Shown here one piece after another: positions 14,308 to 19,928 of a DNA stretch of 22,270 nucleotides. Numbering within the stretch: position 1 is the first letter of the stretch; every line of letters begins with the position of its first letter. The stretch lies in contig ONIF01000003.1 in NCBI GenBank assembly GCA_900317795.1, positions 1-22,270 on the forward strand, read 5' to 3'. The position numbers were made by a program, and so were the translations under genes. A model generated the notes under the pieces. It ran no database searches and was not told the origin of the DNA. It was given only the letters and a program-made list of their open reading frames with translations. Origin of the DNA: an uncultured Eubacteriales bacterium (GTDB lineage: Bacteria > Bacillota > Clostridia > Oscillospirales > Acutalibacteraceae).

Positions 14308-14945
14308 TGTAATTTCTTCCTTTCTTCGTCCATTTTATTGGCAAGGGTTTCAATTTCTCTCTTGCGGAGTTTCAAGCTTGCATTGTTGGCAATCAGCCTT
14401 GCCGAAATCGGGGCAACATTATCTTCTATTATGACAAGTCCGTTTTCTTTTAAAGTAGAGCCTGTTTCAACGATGTCAACGATTGCGTCTGACAAGCCCA
14501 AAAGCGGGGCAAGCTCAACAGAACCCTCTATTTTGATAATTCTGATATCCATGCCCTTTCCCTCAAAGAAATGTCGGGTGACATTCGGATATTTTGTGGC
14601 AATCGTCTTTTCATTGTAGCCTGCAAAAAAGTCTTTGCCTGCCTTTCCTGCAAGGGCAAAACGGCACTTTCCAAAGCCTAAATCCAATATTTCATAAAAA
14701 CTCCTGCCGTTTTCCATAATGGTGTCTTTTCCGACAACTCCCAAATCGCATACACCGTTTTCAACATAAGTGATAACATCTGCCGCTTTTGCAAGGACAA
14801 CTTCTATTTCACCGTTTCCGATGGGCAATATTAAACGTCTGCCCTTTTCTCTGACGGCTGTACAGTCATAGCCTGCACTTTCCAATAAACTTACTGTATC
14901 TTTTTCAAGTCTGCCTTTTGTTAAAGCTATTCTTAATGGTTTCAT
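14304..14945 (-). CDS. hisG: HisG, ATP phosphoribosyltransferase, short form
   Basis: This 213-residue enzyme starts histidine synthesis by joining ATP and PRPP. It is the short type, without the C-terminal regulatory domain of about 80 residues, and so needs HisZ, which is encoded directly upstream. It shows ALTKGRLEKDT at the N-terminus, CDLGVVGKDTI, and the PRPP-binding segment DAIVDIVETGSTLKENGL. The start ATG overlaps the hisZ stop, and the end overlaps hisD. Confidence 0.97.
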   Translation of the reverse strand: MKPLRIALTKGRLEKDTVSLLESAGYDCTAVREKGRRLILPIGNGEIEVVLAKAADVITYVENGVCDLGVVGKDTIMENGRSFYEILDLGFGKCRFALAGKAGKDFFAGYNEKTIATKYPNVTRHFFEGKGMDIRIIKIEGSVELAPLLGLSDAIVDIVETGSTLKENGLVIIEDNVAPISARLIANNASLKLRKREIETLANKMDEERKKLQ

Positions 14946-16135
14946 ACATTGATACTCCTTATTTCTTCACCGACTATCACAAGCTTTTTGATACCCCTTG
15001 CTTTTGCATATTCAAAAGCCTGTTCTTCCGTTTCAAAAACGCTGTTTTCACCTAAAATATGAGCCTGTGCAAGATTTGACGTATATTTTATCGCCTCTAC
15101 TTCATAGCCCTTTTCACTATGTACGAGTATATCGGGATTATTGCTTGCAGGAACGTTTCCTCTCTTTAACATCACTCTTGCAAGGTCATCTACATTGATG
15201 CCAAATCCGATAGCCGGTGACGGTGCATCAAAATTACTTAAAAGATTGTTATATCTTCCGCCAATCAATACAGGCTCGCCCGAACCCAATACATATCCGC
15301 TGAAAACAATATCGCTGTAATAGTCGTTTCTCTGGACAAGTCCCAAATCTATAATCAATCTGTCACCGAGATTATATAAAGCCAAATCATTATATATCTC
15401 ACGCACATATTCAAGCGTTGCCAATGCTTCTTTATCGTCACACATACTATATGCTTCATCAAGTACATCTATTCCTCCGAACATGGCAGGCAATTTCCTT
15501 ATAATATTGACATACTGTGTCTGTTCCAACCTGTCAAGTACTGTATTCAATGCAGAGTAGTTCTTTGATTCTATATAAAATCTGATTTCCTCACGTTCCT
15601 CATCTGTAACGGGCAATTTTTTGGCAAGCGACTTGAAAAATTCCGCATGACCTATCTCAATTCTGAAATCGGGAACACATTTGGAAAGTGCTTCTATTGC
15701 CGTTGTGATGACTTCCAAATCTGCCCTTTTTCCCTTTGCACCGATAAGTTCCACACCTGTTTCCATAACTTCGTTACTTCTGCCCGTCAAGCCCAAGTTA
15801 TTTCTGTAAACTCTCTGATTGTAATAAAGCCTTATCGGCTGAGGCATATTCTTCAATCTCGTTGAAACCATTCTCGCAATAGGCAAAGTCGAATCAGGTC
15901 GCATAACCATCAATCTGCCCTTTGCGTCACTCATCTTATACATATTTTCCATCGGTATTCCCGAAAGTTCTTCCGTGAATACTTCATAAAATTCGATACA
16001 CGGAGTAAGCACTTCATGAAATCCCCTGTGTGAAAAAACCTTTCCCAATATGCTTGATACCGTTCTGTTGGCAAGGCATTCTTCAAACAATAAATCCTTT
16101 GTACCCTCGGGGGTAATCTTTGAATAATTTTTCAT
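14942..16135 (-). CDS. hisZ: HisZ, ATP phosphoribosyltransferase regulatory subunit
   Basis: This 397-residue paralogue of histidyl-tRNA synthetase gives the short HisG its catalytic activity and histidine feedback. It shows a class II synthetase core (TPEGTKDLLFEE, then MRPDSTLPIARMVSTR and RLYYNQRVYRN), ELIGAKGKRADLEVI, and FSGYVLGSGEPVLIGGRYNNLLS. A true HisRS would read YGGGGRYD and have a C-terminal anticodon-binding domain. Here there is only a short tail of about 85 residues. Its place next to a short hisG supports HisZ. ATG at 16135 follows a GAAAGGAATGAAAAAAGGG stretch. Confidence 0.94.
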   Translation of the reverse strand: MKNYSKITPEGTKDLLFEECLANRTVSSILGKVFSHRGFHEVLTPCIEFYEVFTEELSGIPMENMYKMSDAKGRLMVMRPDSTLPIARMVSTRLKNMPQPIRLYYNQRVYRNNLGLTGRSNEVMETGVELIGAKGKRADLEVITTAIEALSKCVPDFRIEIGHAEFFKSLAKKLPVTDEEREEIRFYIESKNYSALNTVLDRLEQTQYVNIIRKLPAMFGGIDVLDEAYSMCDDKEALATLEYVREIYNDLALYNLGDRLIIDLGLVQRNDYYSDIVFSGYVLGSGEPVLIGGRYNNLLSNFDAPSPAIGFGINVDDLARVMLKRGNVPASNNPDILVHSEKGYEVEAIKYTSNLAQAHILGENSVFETEEQAFEYAKARGIKKLVIVGEEIRSINV

Positions 16136-16172
16136 ATATCCCTTTTTTCATTCCTTTCAAAAACACTTTATC

Positions 16173-16187
16173 GTAGTAAAGTAGTAA
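16173..16187 (-). promoter_or_regulatory. Direct repeat at the his transcript start, candidate HisR-type operator
   Basis: GTAGTAA occurs twice, separated by a single A (plus-strand orientation), exactly across the predicted transcript start. The position fits a repressor site. Clostridia often control histidine genes with a TrpR-family repressor (HisR/YerC). Linking this repeat to that protein is inference. Confidence 0.4.
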
Positions 16188-16188
16188 C

Positions 16189-16217
16189 ATGATAACATAT
16201 TAACACAACTTTGTCAA
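16189..16217 (-). promoter_or_regulatory. Promoter of the his operon
   Basis: On the minus strand TTGACA (16212-16217) and TATCAT (16189-16194) are 17 bases apart. Transcription would start near 16182, giving a leader of about 47 bases. That is too short for a T-box or attenuator. Confidence 0.82.
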
Positions 16218-16283
16218 TAGCTTTTCGTACTAAAAAATTATACTATTTCACAAAATATTTGTCAATCAATTTTCATTCTGCTA

Positions 16284-16312
16284 TTGACTTTTGACAGGTC
16301 TTATTGTAAAAT
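16284..16312 (+). promoter_or_regulatory. Promoter of the fur-znu operon
   Basis: TTGACT (16284-16289) and TAAAAT (16307-16312) are separated by 17 bases. The transcript would start near 16319, about 30 bases before the ATG of the regulator gene, and is divergent from the his promoter. Confidence 0.65.
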
Positions 16313-16326
16313 GAAAATGCTTTTCA
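16312..16326 (+). promoter_or_regulatory. TGAAAATGCTTTTCA palindrome, candidate Fur/Zur-family operator
   Basis: A 7-1-7 inverted repeat with six of seven positions matching lies between the -10 hexamer and the ribosome site. That is the usual layout and location of a Fur-family box. Autoregulation by the first gene of the operon would be the simplest reading (inference). Confidence 0.5.
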
Positions 16327-16347
16327 AATTCAGAAAGGAGTTTTTTC

Positions 16348-16776
16348 ATGTCAAACAGCTACAAAACCAAACAAAAAGACGCTGTACTTAAATACATGAT
16401 AGACCATAAAGACACTCATGTTACAGTCAATCAAATAAGTGATAACTTTGCAGAAAACGGCACGCCTGTCGGGGTTACGACCATTTACAGACATCTTGAA
16501 AAACTGCTCGAGGAGGGCTTTATCAGAAAATACACGGTTGACGGCAGTTCAAGTGCGTGTTTTCAGTATAACGACAATCAGAAATGCCGTGAACACTTTC
16601 ACTTGATGTGCGAAAAATGCGGTTGTCTGATACATCTTGAATGCTCTCACCTCAACGAACTTTCACAGCACATTTTTTCCGAACACGGCTTTCAAATCAA
16701 CCCATTCAGAACCGTTTTCTACGGAAAATGCAGTTGTTGCCTTGATAACGAAAAAAAGATAGGAGATAAATCATGA
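16348..16776 (+). CDS. Fur-family metal-dependent repressor, probably Zur-like
   Basis: The 142-residue protein has an N-terminal winged helix (VTVNQISDNFAENGTPVGVTTIYRHLEKLLEEGFIRK, about 25-61) and a C-terminal dimerisation part with HFHLMCEKCG and GKCSCC. Cys88-x-x-Cys91 and Cys128-x-x-Cys131 form the structural zinc site typical of Zur, Fur and PerR. The family senses zinc, iron, manganese or peroxide. Zinc is inferred because the gene heads an operon for a ZnuABC-type importer, overlapping the first transporter gene by ATGA. AGAAAGGAG lies before the ATG. Confidence 0.88.
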   Translation: MSNSYKTKQKDAVLKYMIDHKDTHVTVNQISDNFAENGTPVGVTTIYRHLEKLLEEGFIRKYTVDGSSSACFQYNDNQKCREHFHLMCEKCGCLIHLECSHLNELSQHIFSEHGFQINPFRTVFYGKCSCCLDNEKKIGDKS

Positions 16777-17714
16777 AAAAAATCATATCTGTAATCCTCT
16801 GCATGGTGGTAGTTTTATTTTCACTCTACTCATGCGGAAAAGAGGAAACCAAAAAAACAGACGGGAAATTGAACATAGTCGCAACGATATTTCCACCTTA
16901 CGACTTCGCCAAAAATGCAGGCGGTGATTTTGTCAATGTTTCAATGCTTTTGAAACCGGGCATGGAAAGCCACAGCTATGACCCCACTCCGCAGGATATT
17001 ATTAAAATTCAGGAATGCGACCTGTTTATATATACAGGCGGAGAGTCTGACGAATGGGTAAATGACATACTGGAATCGGGCGACAGAAAGCCTAAAAAAG
17101 TGATTGCCATGATGGATATAGTCGATACTGTTGCGGAAGAAATCGTGGAGGGCATGGAAAAAGATGATGATGACGGTGACGAAATAGAATATGATGAACA
17201 CGTCTGGACCTCTCCCGTCAATGCATCTCTCATTACAAGAAAAATATCGGAAACTCTCTGCGAACTTGATAAAAAGAATGCCGATTTTTTCAAAAAGAAA
17301 ACTTCCGAATATTGCCAAAAGCTCTCGGAACTTGACAATGAATTCCGAAGTGTCGTTGAAAATGCAAAAAGAAAAACGCTTGTTTTCGGTGACAGATTTC
17401 CTTTCAGATACTTTGCCGATGAATACGGATTGAAATATTATGCCGCATTTCCGGGCTGCTCCTCGGAAACAGAACCAAGCCCCAATACAATTTCATTTTT
17501 GATTGACAAAGTGAAACAGGAAAAAATACCTGTTGTATTTTCCATAGAGTTCTCTAATGGAAAGGTTGCAGACACTATATCTGAAAGTACAGGTGCGAAA
17601 AAACTCACTTTCCACTCCTGCCACAACGTCACCCAGGAACAGTTTGACAGCAATATCAGTTATCTTTCTTTGATGCACGACAATGTAACGGCTTTAAAGG
17701 AGGCTCTTAATTAA
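16773..17714 (+). CDS. Metal-binding lipoprotein of a zinc-type ABC importer (ZnuA family)
   Basis: The 313-residue protein has a lipoprotein signal (SLYSC, lipid-linked Cys21) and the cluster A-I binding-protein fold. His67 lies in KPGMESHSYDPTP, His143 in YDEHVWTSP. The third family histidine is replaced: GDRFPFRYFADEYGL with Asp207, where typical ZnuA/TroA proteins have HDAFGYF. TFHSCHNVT (His281, His284) may contribute another ligand. The loop before His143 is acidic (EKDDDDGDEIE) rather than His-rich. It captures metal outside the membrane and hands it to the permease. Zinc is favoured by family and regulator, but manganese is possible. It is one base upstream of the ATPase gene. Confidence 0.88.
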   Translation: MKKIISVILCMVVVLFSLYSCGKEETKKTDGKLNIVATIFPPYDFAKNAGGDFVNVSMLLKPGMESHSYDPTPQDIIKIQECDLFIYTGGESDEWVNDILESGDRKPKKVIAMMDIVDTVAEEIVEGMEKDDDDGDEIEYDEHVWTSPVNASLITRKISETLCELDKKNADFFKKKTSEYCQKLSELDNEFRSVVENAKRKTLVFGDRFPFRYFADEYGLKYYAAFPGCSSETEPSPNTISFLIDKVKQEKIPVVFSIEFSNGKVADTISESTGAKKLTFHSCHNVTQEQFDSNISYLSLMHDNVTALKEALN

Positions 17715-17715
17715 A

Positions 17716-18429
17716 ATGGCTCTCATTAAATGCGAAAATGTTTCGTTTTCATACGAGAATACAAGCGTTATCAAAAACTTGAATTTTGAGGTAAATCAAG
17801 GTGACTATCTCTGTATCGTGGGCGAAAACGGCTCGGGCAAAAGTACTCTTATCAAAGGCATTCTCGGTTTAAAATCTGCCGCTGACGGAAAAATCACTCG
17901 TGGTGACGGACTTAAAGCAAATGAAACAGGCTATCTCCCCCAGCAGACTCCCGCACAAAAAGATTTTCCTGCAAGTGTATATGAAGTCGTGCTTTCGGGC
18001 AGACTTAACAGCAGAGGTCTAAAGCCTTTCTACTCCAAAAACGACAAAAAAATTGCCCGTGAAAATATAAAGCGTCTTAATATAGAACATCTTGAAAAAA
18101 GAAGTTACCGTGATTTATCGGGCGGTCAACAGCAGAGAGTTTTATTGGCAAGAGCTTTGTGTGCAAGCAAAAAAATTCTTTTGCTTGATGAACCCGTCAC
18201 GGGACTTGACCCCATCGTCACCGAAGATATGTACAAACTCATTGATGAACTCAACAAAAAAGAAAGCATTACTATTATAATGGTTTCACACGATATAAAA
18301 TCATCTGTAAAATATGCAAGCCATATCTTGCACCTCAACGGTGATAACACTTTTTTCGGTACTGCTGACGATTATATCAAAAGTCCTGTCGGTAAATCTT
18401 TCTTTTCGGAGGATATTCAAAATGTTTGA
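17716..18429 (+). CDS. ATPase of the zinc-type ABC importer (ZnuC family)
   Basis: This 237-residue ATP-binding subunit has Walker A GENGSGKSTL (about 38-47), a Q-loop QQTPAQ, signature LSGGQQQRVLLARAL, Walker B KILLLDEPVTGLDP and switch VSHD. It powers metal uptake through the permease encoded next, whose gene overlaps its last 8 bases. The ATG at 17716 follows a GGAGG-like AAAGGAGG sequence in the end of the previous gene. Confidence 0.93.
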   Translation: MALIKCENVSFSYENTSVIKNLNFEVNQGDYLCIVGENGSGKSTLIKGILGLKSAADGKITRGDGLKANETGYLPQQTPAQKDFPASVYEVVLSGRLNSRGLKPFYSKNDKKIARENIKRLNIEHLEKRSYRDLSGGQQQRVLLARALCASKKILLLDEPVTGLDPIVTEDMYKLIDELNKKESITIIMVSHDIKSSVKYASHILHLNGDNTFFGTADDYIKSPVGKSFFSEDIQNV

Positions 18430-19267
18430 TGAAATTATCAAAATGTTTTCATACAGCTTCTTTGTTCGTGCAGTCATAGGCGGCTCTCTGATTGCACTTT
18501 GTGCCGCACTTCTGGGAGTAAGCCTCGTTCTCAAAAGATACTCCATGATAGGTGACGGCTTATCCCATGTGGGATTCGGGGCATTGGCAATAGCTGCCGC
18601 TGTCAATGCCGCAGCACCTCTTGAATTTGCTATTCCCATAGTTGTAATAGCCGCCTTTTTTCTCCTGCGTATCAGCGAAAACAGTAAAATTAAAGGCGAT
18701 TCCGCAATAGCTGTCATTTCAACTGCCTCTCTTGCCATAGGTATCACCGTTGCCACCATGACCACAGGCATGAATACCGATATTAACAGCTATCTTTTCG
18801 GAAGTATCATAGCCATGTCACAAAAAGACATTATAATATGTATAATTCTCTCCGCAATAGTAATAATAATGTACATATTCTTCTATAACAAAATTTTTGC
18901 CGTCACTTTTGATGAAAGCTTTGCAAGGGCTACGGGTACAAAAGCCAATATCTATAATATGATAATTGCTTTCCTTACAGCACTTACTATCACCGTCGGC
19001 ATGAAAATGATGGGTTCTCTGCTGATTTCCAGCCTGATTATATTCCCTGCCATAACCTCCATGCGTATTTGCAGACGCTTTAAAACGGTTGTCATCTGTT
19101 CCGCTGTCATTGCCGTGCTTTGCAGTATTTCGGGATTGATATTATCTTATCTCTATAACTCTCCCACAGGGGCAAGTATCGTAATTACAAACGTTTGTTT
19201 GCTCATCATTTTCAGCATTATAGGCAGTATTTCAGATAAAATAAACGCAAAAAAGTTTTCAAAATAG
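18422..19267 (+). CDS. Permease of the zinc-type ABC importer (ZnuB family)
   Basis: This 281-residue ABC-3 family membrane protein has about eight hydrophobic helices. GGSLIALCAALLGVSLVLKRYSMIGDGLSHVGFGALAI near the N-terminus and the later KMMGSLLISSLIIFPAITSMRI are family signatures. I chose the ATG at 18422, which has GGAGG nine bases before it and overlaps the ATPase gene by 8 bases, over the upstream in-frame ATG at 18314 that would add 36 non-family residues. Confidence 0.92.
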   Translation: MFDEIIKMFSYSFFVRAVIGGSLIALCAALLGVSLVLKRYSMIGDGLSHVGFGALAIAAAVNAAAPLEFAIPIVVIAAFFLLRISENSKIKGDSAIAVISTASLAIGITVATMTTGMNTDINSYLFGSIIAMSQKDIIICIILSAIVIIMYIFFYNKIFAVTFDESFARATGTKANIYNMIIAFLTALTITVGMKMMGSLLISSLIIFPAITSMRICRRFKTVVICSAVIAVLCSISGLILSYLYNSPTGASIVITNVCLLIIFSIIGSISDKINAKKFSK

Positions 19268-19271
19268 CCAA

Positions 19272-19296
19272 ATTTCATTATATTCCTATATGAAAT
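19272..19296 (+). terminator. Hairpin after znuB, weak terminator or 3' stabiliser
   Basis: ATTTCATTATA and TATATGAAAT form a ten-pair stem with one bulge around TTCC, five bases after the permease stop codon. No T-run follows, so intrinsic termination is doubtful. Confidence 0.35.
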
Positions 19297-19350
19297 CCGC
19301 TCACATTCACAAACGTGTCTTAATTTTACCAAAAATATTTGAAATAAAGC

Positions 19351-19379
19351 TTGTTTTTACGGAATAGATGTGGTAAAAT
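19351..19379 (+). promoter_or_regulatory. Probable promoter of the Xre-type regulator gene
   Basis: TTGTTT (19351-19356) and TAAAAT (19374-19379) are 17 bases apart. The leader would be about 100 bases. A second TAAT(A)T-like -10 occurs 21 bases downstream in the next repeat copy. Confidence 0.45.
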
Positions 19380-19403
19380 ATTTTAAAGATGTGGTAATAT
19401 TTT
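19366..19403 (+). repeat. Direct repeat AGATGTGGTAAAATATTTT / AGATGTGGTAATATTTT, candidate operator
   Basis: Two copies start 21 bases apart, two helical turns, one overlapping the -10 hexamer. A reversed related sequence (TTTTACCAAAAATATTT) lies at 19324-19340, and TTATCAC at 19408-19414 mirrors GTGGTAA. This arrangement suits cooperative binding by the downstream helix-turn-helix protein (inference). Confidence 0.5.
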
Positions 19404-19487
19404 GGACTTATCACATGAATTATATCCTTTTCCGTCTAAGGAAAGGCATATAGAAGAATATTTTTATATTTTAAGGGGGTATTTTTT

Positions 19488-19844
19488 ATGTTCTGGGAAA
19501 GATTTTACAATCTCTGCCTTCGCAATGGAAAAAGACCGAATCCTGTTGGCAAAGAAATAGGACTCTCCTCCGGAATCATAAGCAAATGGAAAAATGGTGG
19601 TATTCCTAATGGCGAAACTCTTATGAAACTCGCAAGGTACTTCAATGTTTCCACAGACTATCTGCTCGGTTTAAGCCCGTACATTCAAATCAATGGTGAA
19701 CTTGTCGCTATGGAGTACACGGACCTTGAACTTAAAAAGCAGATTGAAGAAAATTCCGCAAAACTCAACAATAAGGGACTTACAAAATTATCCGAATATG
19801 CAAAGGATCTTGTAAGCTCGGGAAATTATCAGGCAGAAAATTGA
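19488..19844 (+). CDS. Xre/Cro-CI type DNA-binding regulator
   Basis: The 118-residue protein has a helix-turn-helix of the HTH_3 class at about 15-62 (PVGKEIGLSSGIISKWKNGG, then ETLMKLARYFNVSTDYLLGL), followed by a charged helical C-terminal part without a recognisable domain. The ribosome site AAGGGGG is good. It stands alone between the zinc importer and the amylase gene. Its promoter repeats suggest autoregulation. Whether it controls a neighbour cannot be seen. It is not accompanied by phage or plasmid genes. Confidence 0.88.
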   Translation: MFWERFYNLCLRNGKRPNPVGKEIGLSSGIISKWKNGGIPNGETLMKLARYFNVSTDYLLGLSPYIQINGELVAMEYTDLELKKQIEENSAKLNNKGLTKLSEYAKDLVSSGNYQAEN

Positions 19845-19875
19845 TTTTTTAGTATTTTTATTTTAATCGGTCATT

Positions 19876-19922
19876 AAAAAAAACAGCCGACTTTGTGTTT
19901 TTACAAAGCCGGCTGTTTTATT
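19876..19922. terminator. Bidirectional terminator between the Xre gene and the amylase gene
   Basis: AAAACAGCCG and CTTTGT pair with ACAAAG and CGGCTGTTTT around a short T-rich loop, with one mismatch. A-runs and T-runs flank both sides, so the hairpin can stop transcription from both converging genes. Confidence 0.9.
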
Positions 19923-19928
19923 ATTCTA

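Noticed and set aside
14942..16135. Histidyl-tRNA synthetase hisS
   Set aside because: It has the HisZ pattern, lacks the C-terminal anticodon-binding domain and is adjacent to a short-form hisG.
16136..16188. T-box or histidine attenuator leader before hisZ
   Set aside because: The predicted leader is about 47 bases, with no room for a T-box, terminator/antiterminator or His-codon leader peptide.
18301..18771. 156-codon minus-strand frame opposite znuC/znuB
   Set aside because: Shadow of well-identified transporter genes; its composition is that of reversed membrane-protein coding DNA.
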